Of a stretch of 64,000 nucleotides of DNA, positions 26,262-34,897 are shown in pieces. This DNA comes from CAVZTX01 sp963778375. GTDB taxonomy: Bacteria; Chloroflexota; Ktedonobacteria; Ktedonobacterales; Ktedonobacteraceae. The position numbers and the translations under genes were made by a program. Position 1 is the first letter of the stretch. Each line of letters starts with the position of its first letter. The DNA lies in the NCBI GenBank assembly GCA_963778375.1, contig CAVZTX010000006.1, forward strand, positions 1-64,000, given 5' to 3'. The notes beneath the pieces are model-generated. The model made no database searches. It worked only from the letters and a program-made list of their open reading frames with translations, and was not told the DNA's origin.

Positions 26262-27164
26262 TTAGACTGCTCCGCCTGACGAAGGTAGAACGGAACAGTT
26301 TCCGAAAGAAATATTCTGCAGCAGACTTGAACTCACCTGGCTGTTCAAATCCCGTGCAAAAATCGCTAGCGGCAACTTGCAGTTATTGATACTAAACGAG
26401 TCCTGGAAATTCCCTTGCGTATCCACAACTACCGGAGGTCGCTGCTTCGGTTTAGCAGCGCCTGGCATTTTCAGTAATAACGCGACCGGATCGCCAGCGA
26501 CAAAGTGATACCCGCAAATAATCATGATTGAATGAGCGATATCTTCAGGTGAAGAGCACATCTTGATATATGGAACTGCCGGTGTGGGATCTACCGTCGG
26601 CGTCGGAGACAGAGCAAGTGCAGGCACTGGAGCTGTCGGTTTTGGACGAGGTGTTGGCTGTTCCTGCGCTATGGTTGTCGCCGAAGACCTGAGACCACCT
26701 CCAAGTTGACTATTGCCATTCGGGATTCTATTTCCGGTGTGCGTGAACGCAAATGCGGCCATCGCCGTGACGAGTATAAGTGTCCCTATCGTTAGCAAAA
26801 GAGCAATGGGGATGAAGGCCAAACGAATTGACGGGAACGATATCTTGTTGATGGGCTTTTTTCTGCGCTGTCTCATTCCTCCATGGATCACATCGAATAC
26901 TTCGTATGCCAGCGGTTCGGGATAGCTTAAATTGTTCTGCACCGATGCTAGCACATCGAGAGTCGTATTGAGCCGTTCGTACTCAGCACATTTCTGACGA
27001 CAGGACAGGCAACCCTCGATATGTCGGCGAATGCTACGCGGATTCTCAATTTTCTGATTACGGGTGTAGGCGAGCAAAAGGTTTTCATCTGGACACTGAT
27101 GAAGCATGGCCTCATGCATATCCGTTGCAACCTCCTCCCGTGAACTCCGCATATCTCCTGGCAT
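26262..27164 (-). CDS. Anti-sigma factor with zinc-finger (zf-HC2) domain
   Basis: 300 aa single-pass protein. The cytoplasmic N-terminus has RRHIEGCLSCRQKC (H-x3-C-x2-C), the zinc anti-sigma motif that holds ECF sigma factors. The membrane segment is LAFIPIALLLTIGTLILVTA. The outer part has a Pro/Thr linker and a ~90 aa domain (CSSPEDIAHSIMIICGYHFV, PVALLLKMPGA, SFSINNCKLPLAIFARDL) with four cysteines, presumably the sensor. ATG 27164 lies two bases after the sigma stop, so the pair is translationally linked. Confidence 0.88.
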   Translation of the reverse strand: MPGDMRSSREEVATDMHEAMLHQCPDENLLLAYTRNQKIENPRSIRRHIEGCLSCRQKCAEYERLNTTLDVLASVQNNLSYPEPLAYEVFDVIHGGMRQRRKKPINKISFPSIRLAFIPIALLLTIGTLILVTAMAAFAFTHTGNRIPNGNSQLGGGLRSSATTIAQEQPTPRPKPTAPVPALALSPTPTVDPTPAVPYIKMCSSPEDIAHSIMIICGYHFVAGDPVALLLKMPGAAKPKQRPPVVVDTQGNFQDSFSINNCKLPLAIFARDLNSQVSSSLLQNISFGNCSVLPSSGGAV

Positions 27165-27166
27165 GA

Positions 27167-27760
27167 CTACTTACCGTCTCTTTTCCCCGCAGTGTATTGC
27201 GCTTCTGGCTGTCGCATTTTCGCGGGTGGTACTTTTCCATAGATCGAACGAAACTTTTCTACACCACGAGCGACTCGTTTACGAACAGCCTCCGAACTCA
27301 TTTCAAATATCTGGCCAATTTCTTCATAGGTGAAGCCATCGCCATAATGAAGTTGCAGCACAGCGGCATCTTTCACCTTCAATCCGCTCAGTGCCTGCTG
27401 GACGAGTATACGTGTCTCCGTGGAATTCTCCGGCCCAGCTACAGCCAGGCTTTCATCGAAGGCCTCGCGCTCTTCGAGTCCAATGAACTGCCGCAGGTGC
27501 CTGCGTTTGAGATAACGTAAGCCAAAGTTCGTGGCAATACGATAGATCCAGGCATCTAAGGCAAGATCATCAGACGTCTTCTCTATTTCTTTATACACTT
27601 GCAAAAAAGTATCTTGTGCAAGATCAAGAGCGACTTCACGGTCCCCTACGAGGCGATGCAAATACCCTGTAATGGGTTGTTGCAAACGTTCAATCAAAGA
27701 ACGAAAGGCTTGTGCATCCCGCGCCCGCAAACGCTCTACCACTTGAACATCCATTAGCAT
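27167..27760 (-). CDS. ECF-family RNA polymerase sigma factor
   Basis: About 197 aa from ATG 27760. Region 2: FRSLIERLQQPITGYLHRLV, then VALDLAQDTFLQVYKEIEKT, then DAWIYRIATNFGLRYLKRR. Region 4: QALSGLKVKDAAVLQLHYGD, then GFTYEEIGQIFEMSSEAVRK and RVARGVEKFRSIY. The frame is open to 27841, but the extra N-terminal residues are translated from a family A repeat, so I place the start at 27760. It forms an operon with the anti-sigma gene and perhaps the small zinc protein. Confidence 0.92.
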   Translation of the reverse strand: MLMDVQVVERLRARDAQAFRSLIERLQQPITGYLHRLVGDREVALDLAQDTFLQVYKEIEKTSDDLALDAWIYRIATNFGLRYLKRRHLRQFIGLEEREAFDESLAVAGPENSTETRILVQQALSGLKVKDAAVLQLHYGDGFTYEEIGQIFEMSSEAVRKRVARGVEKFRSIYGKVPPAKMRQPEAQYTAGKRDGK

Positions 27761-27773
27761 AGTGGCCTTATCT

Positions 27774-27812
27774 GTAGGGGCTGGGCCTTGCGCCTGCCCT
27801 GCTCGGGGCCTT
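27774..27812. repeat. Family A repeat copy in the sigma leader
   Basis: GTAGGGGCTGGGCCTTGCGC then CTGCCCTGCTCGGGGC, just upstream of the sigma start; resembles the copy at 20223. Confidence 0.6.
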
Positions 27813-28070
27813 GCCATCGGTCTTGATGAAGCGCCAGCCAACCTGTTGCCCCCCCAGGTTCCAGGATTGTGGTAAGTTGAAATGGCTTCATGCTCGCCGT
27901 CTTCTTCAACCGTGTCGAGGTGCCTTCACTAAGTATAATCACCGAGTGGGCCTCAACCGGACACTTTCGTTGAGTTTTTTGAGAAGCTGAAAAGCTGTAA
28001 AAACAGCTTTCCCCTCTATATTGACGGTCTTCTCTATATTTGGTATACGCACCTGAGTCCAAAGTACTTT

Positions 28071-29708
28071 TTAGGAGGCATTTACGGTGATGGTGTGGTA
28101 GCCAGATGATCCCTTGGGGAGGGGTGGGTCCATATTGGGGTCCTGCACGTTGCCTTGCATGTCGATGGCGCGTGCAAGGATGGTATAGTTTCCTGCCTGT
28201 GGCTTCCAGGTTAGCTCCCAGAGTACCCATGTCAGGTCTGATAAGGGGCGTTTCAATGTGGCTCGCTGCCAGTTCTCTCCGCCATCGGTGCTTACATCTA
28301 CTTCGCTAATGCCTAGATTTCCTGAAAAGGCAACGCCTGCAATATATGTTATGCGATTGGCGTTGACAGCCGAGCCATTTAAGGGTGTATCTATGCGAGC
28401 TGTCATGCGGATGGGTGCGGCATCGTCCCATCCGCGCTGTTGCCAGTATCCCTGGAAATTGTAGCTGACGACTTCGATGCGCGTTACCCATTTGGCATGC
28501 TTCATGCCATATATTCCTGGCACGAGCATACGTAGAGGGAAGCCATGCTCCTGGGGTAGTGTCGCACCGTTCATACGCACTGCCATCAGTGTTGTTGGTT
28601 CAAGGGCCTTACTGAGGTGAATGCTGTCGGTGTAGTCATCTGCTGAGTGGAAAACGACCTTTGTCGCTCCAGGCTTGACTCCAGCTTGTTGCAGCAGGTC
28701 CATGAGCGGAATGCCTTCCCAGAGGGCATTGCTCATATACTGGCCACCCACCTCGTTGCTGATACACATCATCGACTCATACTGCTGCTTCATCGGCATT
28801 GCCAGTAACTGCGAATAGTTCAGAACCAAAGGATGTTCAACCTGTCCATCAACCACGAGTTGCCAGGTGTTACCATTCACGGTTGGATCGGCGAAGAGGT
28901 TTTTAGAGACGATATAATACTGGTCGTTGGAGGTGATTTCTGGCGACAGCAAGGACGTGGGTTGAATCTCGCCATAGTTTGGTACAGGTGGCGGTACAAT
29001 TTTACTTTGGAAGTTCTTTAGCAAGCGCGAAACCGGTACGCTTGCGGTAGTCGCACCCTCAGTAATAAAAAGCCACAAACCGTAGCCCAGCACACCTATT
29101 CCAGCAATGATTGCTCCACGCTTCAACAGGTTGCGCCGGGATACCCTCTCGTCATCCTCAACAGGCTCTCGGGTTTTTACTTTTGTTGCTCTTTCCTGAA
29201 TCTGTACAGTCAGCCAGCGCTGAGCAAAGATGAAGAGTATGCCGAAGATCAAACCCACTTCCGCCAGGCTAAGCATGCCTTTGCTAATGCCAACAGTCAG
29301 TTGTGCACCAAAGATACCCACGCCGGTAAGTGGCAAAAGTAGGAGACCCGTCAAGAGCCAGAGGATACCTGCAAGTATGGCCCCATGATACCACTGAAGT
29401 CGCTCGCCCTGAGGACTGAAACGTAGATTGTAGAGGGCACCTGCAAGCGCAAACACGAGGATCTGTCCTAACAGAATGATATAGAAAAGGTAATGTTTTG
29501 CATCACCGCCAATGATGCTATGCAGATAGGCAAAGAGTGGTGGTGGCATGAGAGCGGTTAGTTCTGAGCCAAAGACTTCAGGTAGTGAAATGCCACCCAA
29601 TGTGACGCTTATAAGTAACATCGCGCCAGATGCAACTGCTCCTGCCGCCAGCCCGGCAGCAAAGCCAGTCCAAAAGCGTAATTTTCCCCGCAACACCTTG
29701 GTTTTCAT
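28071..29708 (-). CDS. Membrane-anchored sulfite-oxidase-type molybdopterin oxidoreductase
   Basis: About 545 aa. Four or five hydrophobic segments fill residues 1-185, followed by a second, twin-arginine-like anchor (SRRNLLKRGAIIAGIGVLGY). The catalytic domain then faces outward: WQLVVDGQVEHPLVLNYSQL, the molybdenum-ligating Cys in MMCISNEVGGQYMSNALW, VVFHSADDYTDSIHLSKAL, HGFPLRMLVPGIYGMKHAKW. A Mo-co dimerisation domain (EVDVSTDGGENWQRATL) ends the protein. ATG 29708 is chosen with AAAGG upstream. Likely an oxidoreductase for an oxyanion or S/N-oxide in the envelope, passing electrons to the membrane part. No partner cytochrome lies beside it. Confidence 0.9.
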   Translation of the reverse strand: MKTKVLRGKLRFWTGFAAGLAAGAVASGAMLLISVTLGGISLPEVFGSELTALMPPPLFAYLHSIIGGDAKHYLFYIILLGQILVFALAGALYNLRFSPQGERLQWYHGAILAGILWLLTGLLLLPLTGVGIFGAQLTVGISKGMLSLAEVGLIFGILFIFAQRWLTVQIQERATKVKTREPVEDDERVSRRNLLKRGAIIAGIGVLGYGLWLFITEGATTASVPVSRLLKNFQSKIVPPPVPNYGEIQPTSLLSPEITSNDQYYIVSKNLFADPTVNGNTWQLVVDGQVEHPLVLNYSQLLAMPMKQQYESMMCISNEVGGQYMSNALWEGIPLMDLLQQAGVKPGATKVVFHSADDYTDSIHLSKALEPTTLMAVRMNGATLPQEHGFPLRMLVPGIYGMKHAKWVTRIEVVSYNFQGYWQQRGWDDAAPIRMTARIDTPLNGSAVNANRITYIAGVAFSGNLGISEVDVSTDGGENWQRATLKRPLSDLTWVLWELTWKPQAGNYTILARAIDMQGNVQDPNMDPPLPKGSSGYHTITVNAS

Positions 29709-29987
29709 AATAGTGCCTTTCACATACGTGAAAAAGTATTAGACATGATACTATTGATATACGTTCTAGTGCGCTCCATTGGTTTACACGATTATCGAGA
29801 CAATATTTTACTCAGGTATTCGGCTTGCAAGGCTTGTCCCACTGGTGCTCACTATAAAGATCGAGACTCTTCTAGACTTGTCCCATGCACGCAAATAGAG
29901 TATGATCTGAGTTAAAGTTTTGCCCTTGCTTGAATGTATCAATGATACTTTAAAGCGACATATCAATTATTACGGAGCGGGTTACTT

Positions 29988-31109
29988 ATGAATCAAGAGA
30001 CGACAGTCGATCAACAAAACCTGCCACTGGTTATAGGGGTGGATCTAGGCGGCACACAGATGCGTACGGCGATCCTACGTGGCGCTACACTACTCTCACG
30101 AGTCGGACTGCTTACCGGAGAAAATCCTACTCCCGACCGCATTATACCACGCATCTACAATGCCATAGATCAGGCGCTTACAGAGGCCCATATCACACTC
30201 GACCAGATTGCAGGCATTGGTATAGGAGCGCCCGGGCCGCTCGATAATCGCACAGGTATCGTCTTTGCTCCGCCAAATTTACCAGGATGGGACCGTGTTC
30301 CATTGCGCGATATTTTCCAAGAGCATTTCAAAATTCCGGTATTTGTGGAGAATGACGCTAATGCGGCAGGGCTGGGCGAGTATATGTTTGGCGCGGGACG
30401 TGGCTGCAAGGATATCGTCTATCTCACCGTCAGTACGGGCATTGGAGGAGGTGTGATCATTAATGGGCAGATCATGGAGGGTGCAAGCGGCACAGCGGCG
30501 GAAATTGGGCATATGACGATTGACTGGCAAGGTGAGCGCTGTAACTGTGGCAATATTGGTTGCCTGGAATATCTTGCTTCTGGCACCGCAATTGCTCGTA
30601 TGGCAAATGAAGCGATTGCTGCCGGACAGGGTGCCGAATTGCTTGCCTTTGCCCGCACAATGCTCGAACATACCGCGACCGTCCCAGATCCATCAGCACT
30701 GCCTACCTCTGATGCTGCGGAAGATGATGATCTGGAAGAAAATGTGCAGTCCCCTGGTGAAACCGTGCCTCTTGAGATACATGTGAATGCTCGCACTGTA
30801 GCAAGGGCGGCAGAGGCAAATATTCCCTTGGCCCGTGCTATTATCTCAAACGCCGCAGAAGCGCTCGGCGTCGGACTCGTCAATATCATCCACATCTTTA
30901 ATCCAGAGATGATCATTCTGGGAGGCGGTGTTACCCAGATGGGACCGACGCTGATGGAGCCGGTGCAGCACGTCGTTCAAGAGCGTGCAATGAAGGTTCC
31001 ACGCGATGCCGTGCGTATTGTACTGGCACAGTTGGGCACGAACGCGGGCCTTGTCGGTGCAGGCGCGCTGATTTATCACTATAATTTAGGGGCACGATTT
31101 ACCAGTTAA
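29988..31109 (+). CDS. ROK-family sugar kinase (glucokinase-like)
   Basis: 373 aa. The ATP site is VIGVDLGGTQMRTAIL. The catalytic Asp is in VENDANAAGLGEYMFGAG. The zinc-binding ROK signature is GERCNCGNIGCLEYLASGTA, and VGLVNIIHIFNPEMIILGGG is at the C-terminal ATP region. The family is usually ~320 aa; about 50 extra, acidic residues (SDAAEDDDLEENVQSPGE) are inserted after the zinc motif, outside the catalytic core. Predicted to phosphorylate glucose or a related hexose. Divergent from the molybdoenzyme gene. Confidence 0.92.
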   Translation: MNQETTVDQQNLPLVIGVDLGGTQMRTAILRGATLLSRVGLLTGENPTPDRIIPRIYNAIDQALTEAHITLDQIAGIGIGAPGPLDNRTGIVFAPPNLPGWDRVPLRDIFQEHFKIPVFVENDANAAGLGEYMFGAGRGCKDIVYLTVSTGIGGGVIINGQIMEGASGTAAEIGHMTIDWQGERCNCGNIGCLEYLASGTAIARMANEAIAAGQGAELLAFARTMLEHTATVPDPSALPTSDAAEDDDLEENVQSPGETVPLEIHVNARTVARAAEANIPLARAIISNAAEALGVGLVNIIHIFNPEMIILGGGVTQMGPTLMEPVQHVVQERAMKVPRDAVRIVLAQLGTNAGLVGAGALIYHYNLGARFTS

Positions 31110-31120
31110 TTGGATGTATT

Positions 31121-31869
31121 ATGGCAGCACACAAGGAGAGGTTGGACGTCGCGGTTGTGCGACGGGGACTCGCCCCAAGTCGTGAGCGGGCGCAAGCATT
31201 GATTATGGCAGGGCAGGTATACGTTGAGAGATCGCATGGTCGATAAGCCTGGTATGCCGGTGCCAGTTGATGCGGATTGCCGATTGGCGGAAGAAAGCCC
31301 AGAACTGAAATATGTCAGCCGAGGGAGGGTTGAAGTTGGAAAAGGCGCTCGATACCTTTCAGTTGGACCCGTCAGGTCTGGTGGCGCTCAACGTTGGGGC
31401 CTCAACAGGTGGATTTACGCAATGCTTGCTCGAACGAGGAGCAAGGCGCGTGTACGCGGTTGATGTCGGTCATGGGCAACTGGCATGGACACTGCGTAAC
31501 GATCCACGGGTCGTGGTGATGGAGCATACCAATATCCGGCACGTTGCGACTCTGCCAGAACCGGTTTCGTGTGCTGTAATCGATGTCTCATTTATCTCCC
31601 TGCGGCTGGTTTTGCCAGCTATCGTACCATTCCTCGTGCCGCATGCCTGGGTAGTGGCCCTGGTCAAACCACAATTCGAGGCAGGTAAAGCCGAGGCAGA
31701 TCGAGGAGCAGGTGTGATCAGCGACCCCGCCGTGCATGAGCGGGTACTGCGTGAGCTACAGGAATGGATACTTCAGCATACTCCTTTTCAAGTGCAGGGC
31801 TTGACCGATTCTCCGATTCACGGACGAGATGGTAATCGAGAGTTTCTTTTACACCTGAGTTTGGAGTAA
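31121..31869 (+). pseudogene. tlyA: TlyA-type rRNA 2'-O-methyltransferase/hemolysin, two frame breaks
   Basis: The protein spans three frames. From ATG 31121: KERLDVAVVRRGLAPSRERA then QALIMAGQVYVE, an S4 RNA-binding domain that runs into a stop at about 31243. Next frame: RDRMVDKPGMPVPVDADCRL then YVSRG at 31320. Third frame: GGLKLEKALDTF, the SAM site LNVGASTGGFTQCLLERGA, the catalytic Lys/Asp region VYAVDVGHGQLAW and CAVIDVSFISLRL, to 31869. Each junction is repaired by removing one base (at about 31230 and in the GGG/AGGG stretch at about 31322). Sum ~249 aa, normal for TlyA. Either a sequencing problem or a recent pseudogene. Confidence 0.88.
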
Positions 31870-31875
31870 AATAGT

Positions 31876-32631
31876 ATGCAACAAGCCTATCGAGCACTGC
31901 GGGTTGTCGCGGAGTCGCAGACAATCCGCATTGTATTAAGTCCCGACCCTGGTGAACTGATGCTTGACGAATTGCGCACTGTTTGTGCCTCACTTGCTGG
32001 TGAGAGCAGCGTTGGCATCAAGGCCGTGGTACTGGATTTCACGCCTGATGCGAGTGTTCAGAACGCAGGAGCGGCAGGGTTACCTGTTCCCCAGACAGGG
32101 CACCCGCAAGGGGTGCCCCTACAAACCTTCGATGCTTCGCGGTTGGTCGCATCTCGCATCGAGGAGACCTGCGCTGCTATACGTGCAGTTGCCCAGCCGG
32201 TGCTGTCTGTCGCAAGAGGCAAGTTATCGGCATCGGCATCGACACTTGTACGAAGCGCCGATCTCATTCTGGCGGCAAACGACGCGTCTTTGACCGTTCC
32301 TATAAGTGAAACTGAAGATGATACGTTGACGGGGGCACAGGCAGCACGCCTTGGATATGTGAACTGGGCTGCTCCTGATAACGATCTCAGGAAGGAAATG
32401 GAACGTATCCTGGACATGCTACGAGGGAGCAGCGCGATTGCTCTGCGTCATACAAAAGCCAGCGTGAGGCTGGCGACCGCGGGCAAAGATGCGAACACTG
32501 CTAAAACACGGTTGGAGGCATTGCAAGAGGTCAACAACTTCTATCTGACGGAGGTCATGCAAACGGCTGATGCTCACGAAGGCTTGCAGGCATTTCTGGA
32601 GAAACGCAAACCAAATTGGAAGAATTCATAA
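31876..32631 (+). CDS. Enoyl-CoA hydratase/isomerase-like (crotonase superfamily) protein
   Basis: 251 aa. The weak crotonase pattern includes IRIVLSPDPGELMLDELRTV, IKAVVLDFTPD, an oxyanion-type region rewritten as VLSVARGKLSASASTLVRSA, ADLILAANDASLTVPI, and LTGAQAARLGYVNWAAPD. The substrate motif AxAxGGG is not kept, so catalysis is doubtful. A family A repeat is read in frame as TGHPQGVPLQ in a surface loop. It lies 6 bases after tlyA and 6 before the NUDIX gene, so a tlyA-ech-nudix operon is likely. Confidence 0.75.
   Translation: MQQAYRALRVVAESQTIRIVLSPDPGELMLDELRTVCASLAGESSVGIKAVVLDFTPDASVQNAGAAGLPVPQTGHPQGVPLQTFDASRLVASRIEETCAAIRAVAQPVLSVARGKLSASASTLVRSADLILAANDASLTVPISETEDDTLTGAQAARLGYVNWAAPDNDLRKEMERILDMLRGSSAIALRHTKASVRLATAGKDANTAKTRLEALQEVNNFYLTEVMQTADAHEGLQAFLEKRKPNWKNS
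32097..32122 (+). repeat. Family A repeat in frame inside the crotonase-like gene
   Basis: AGGGCACCCGCAAGGGGTGC then CCCTAC, identical over 26 bases (27 with the preceding C) to 3547-3572. It encodes a short Gly/Pro loop without breaking the frame. Confidence 0.8.
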
Positions 32632-32637
32632 GGAACC

Positions 32638-33213
32638 ATGATGGCAAAAAATTACCCCTGGAAGACGCTCTCGTATGAACAGATTCTTGATACTCCCTAT
32701 TTAAAAGTACGCTGCGAACAGGTCGCTATTCCGAATGGCCCTATCGTTCCAAACTATTACATCATTGAAAATCGAGGGTGGGTAGGGATTGTACCAATTA
32801 CTGAAGATGGGCGTTTTCTGATCAATAATCAGTACAAGCATGGCATCGGTGCTGAGGTGTTGGAATTTCCGGCTGGGGGACTCGATCCCCATGAAGATGA
32901 TCCATTACTAACCGCGCATCGCGAACTGATGGAGGAGACGGGTTACAGCGTCGAGGATGACCAGATTGAATTCCTGGCACATATGTATGCCAATCCTACC
33001 GGCTCACGCACCCACATCTGGTGGTATCTTGCGCGTAATGTACGCAAGACGGGTACACCAAAGGAAGACCCTCTTGAGGTGATTGAGAACCTGCTGGTTA
33101 CGCCCAAAGAATTGCTGGAACTGATTCATGATGGGAGTTTCGCGGTACAGGGACAGATTGCGGCTGCTTATATGGCGTTTGAACGACTGGGATATATGAC
33201 ATTTTCGTTCTAG
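32638..33213 (+). CDS. NUDIX hydrolase (ADP-ribose pyrophosphatase-like)
   Basis: 191 aa. The Nudix box is GGLDPHEDDPLLTAHREL then MEETGY (G-x5-E-x7-RE-x2-EE-x-G). Upstream AGVLEFPAGGL-type context (GAEVLEFPAGGLD) and the downstream MYANPTGSRTHIWWYLARNV match the ADP-ribose/nucleotide-sugar pyrophosphatase branch. Mg2+-dependent cleavage of a nucleoside diphosphate derivative is expected. AAGGAACC precedes ATG 32638; ATG 32641 is equally possible. Confidence 0.92.
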   Translation: MMAKNYPWKTLSYEQILDTPYLKVRCEQVAIPNGPIVPNYYIIENRGWVGIVPITEDGRFLINNQYKHGIGAEVLEFPAGGLDPHEDDPLLTAHRELMEETGYSVEDDQIEFLAHMYANPTGSRTHIWWYLARNVRKTGTPKEDPLEVIENLLVTPKELLELIHDGSFAVQGQIAAAYMAFERLGYMTFSF

Positions 33214-33230
33214 CCTCATCCGAGCGCAAA

Positions 33231-33269
33231 TCCTTCACTACGTTCCGAATGATGGAGCGAAGGATGACA
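33231..33269. repeat. Family B-like repeat
   Basis: TCCTTCACTACGTTCCGAAT then GATGGAGCGAAGGATGACA, between the NUDIX and MaoC-like genes. TCCTTC and GAAGGA arms. Confidence 0.55.
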
Positions 33270-33282
33270 AAGGAGAAACAAG

Positions 33283-33696
33283 ATGCCCATTGACAAAAAC
33301 CTGATTGGTACCAGTTCCGAACCACAGACCTTTGAGGTCACGCAGGAGGCAGTACAACGTTTCATAGCAGCGATAGAAGATACTTCTGCACAGGATGAAC
33401 CACCTGTCCAATACGCGCCTCCGACTTTTCCAACCACCTTTCGCATGCGGGTTCCTGGGTTGGGCATCGATCCTGCTAAAATGCAGGTGCTGCATGGCGA
33501 GCAAGAATATAACTATACGCGCCGTCTGCATGTAGGAGAAAAGGTGATATGCACTGTGCGCGTTGCCGATGTACGCGAGCGTTCCGGGCGAAGCGGTTCC
33601 ATGACGTTCGTTGTGACAGAAACGACAGGGGTTGATAGCGAGCAACAGCCGGTATTCACGGCACGTAGTACATTGATTGTGCGAGAACAAGAGTAA
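33283..33696 (+). CDS. MaoC-like hot-dog dehydratase N-terminal domain protein
   Basis: 137 aa. IGTSSEPQTFEVTQEAVQRF, then PPTFPTTFRMRVPGLGIDPA, then VLHGEQEYNYTRRLHVGEKV. This is the FAS1/MaoC N-terminal dehydratase pattern (HGEQxYxxxRPLxxGD) of single hot-dog proteins that pair with a MaoC partner in hydroxyacyl dehydration. The catalytic D/H residues normally lie on the partner subunit, which is not present here. AAAGGAGAAACAAG precedes ATG 33283. Confidence 0.82.
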   Translation: MPIDKNLIGTSSEPQTFEVTQEAVQRFIAAIEDTSAQDEPPVQYAPPTFPTTFRMRVPGLGIDPAKMQVLHGEQEYNYTRRLHVGEKVICTVRVADVRERSGRSGSMTFVVTETTGVDSEQQPVFTARSTLIVREQE

Positions 33697-33895
33697 CTAC
33701 TCGAAAGTTAGAAATTAACCTCTCTTACCCATGATTGCCTTTCACTGCGTCAGGTGTACAGAGCATGAGAAGAGGAAATGTAGTGGCATCCCTTGCGGAG
33801 GCCAGGTTTTGATACTTATGCTCTGGTCTACATTCTCGTAGAAACCAGCACGCCACAAGACGTGGCAGCATAGTGGAAGAGCAATAAATTCCGGT

Positions 33896-34897
33896 ATGAG
33901 CATAGTCGAGATCGAGGGCACTGGACGCACACAACACACGGATGGATCCCCGAAAACAATTATCACTTCGCAGCCGCCATCCATTACCAGCGTTTCTGAT
34001 GAGTCGCTCCTGGCAACCCATGGGAGAACTTTTCATTTCGCCGCTCGCTTTCTACCTGCGGAGCTGCGGCACCCGGTTGTAACGCTCTATGCCTTCTTTC
34101 GTACCCTGGACGATCTGGTAGATGAACCTCCGCAGGGATGCCAGGTGCAGGACATCCGCCAGGAGCTACATGCCTGGAAACAGTGGCTTACAGGGAATCT
34201 TGCTCTAGCGCCACGGGAGCCACTCGGAGCAAAACTCGCTGCCGTTCTAGCTGAACGCCCCGTTCCTATAACTATTCTCCTCGACTTTCTCGACGGTTTG
34301 GATTCAGATCTGGCGCCACGCGAGGTACGCGATTTCTGCGAACTGTATCGCTACTGCTATCGTGTCGCGGGAACGGTAGGCCTTGCTATGGCACATATCC
34401 TTGGGGTTAATTCGGCTCAGGCACTGGCTACCGCACAAAGCCTGGGAATAGGCATGCAACTGACAAATATCCTGCGCGACGTGGGCAGCGATCTTGCTGC
34501 TGAGCGTATCTACCTTCCAAGGGAGGAACTCGAACGCTTTGGCATTTCGCGTGCACACCTGCTCCAACTCTTGAAAAATCAGCGTGGCCCAGATGAGCGC
34601 TTTCGCGACCTGATGCGCTACCAGCTCGCTCGCGCACATCGTTACTATGCTCATGGCATGCCAGGGATCTGGATGCTTCCCACGGACTGCCGCTTGCCCA
34701 TTCTAATTGCAGGTCGGCTCTACCGACGCATCTTAACTGTGATCGAGCAGAAAGATTACGACGTGCTCCGTGCGCGTGCGGCCACGAGCTTTCCAGAGAA
34801 GGTGCGTGAGGCGGTCATTGCTTACACGATTGACCGCCTCTGGCGTCGTGGAGAGGCTCTTCCTGCCATCGAAGCGGAGGTGCTTTTTGAAGGCTAA
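33896..34897 (+). CDS. crtB: Phytoene synthase
   Basis: 333 aa. Condenses two geranylgeranyl-PP to phytoene. Both aspartate-rich motifs are present: YAFFRTLDDLVDEPP and QLTNILRDVGSDLAAERIYL. RYCYRVAGTVGLAMAHILGV is also typical. A ~40-residue polar leader precedes the domain. First gene of a tight four-gene carotenoid operon; its 3' end overlaps the next gene by 11 bases. A squalene synthase is the main alternative, but the neighbouring crtI favours phytoene. Confidence 0.92.
   Translation: MSIVEIEGTGRTQHTDGSPKTIITSQPPSITSVSDESLLATHGRTFHFAARFLPAELRHPVVTLYAFFRTLDDLVDEPPQGCQVQDIRQELHAWKQWLTGNLALAPREPLGAKLAAVLAERPVPITILLDFLDGLDSDLAPREVRDFCELYRYCYRVAGTVGLAMAHILGVNSAQALATAQSLGIGMQLTNILRDVGSDLAAERIYLPREELERFGISRAHLLQLLKNQRGPDERFRDLMRYQLARAHRYYAHGMPGIWMLPTDCRLPILIAGRLYRRILTVIEQKDYDVLRARAATSFPEKVREAVIAYTIDRLWRRGEALPAIEAEVLFEG

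Noticed and set aside
27761..27841. N-terminal extension of the second ECF sigma factor
   Set aside because: The extra residues are translated from a family A repeat; ATG 27760 gives a normal sigma start.
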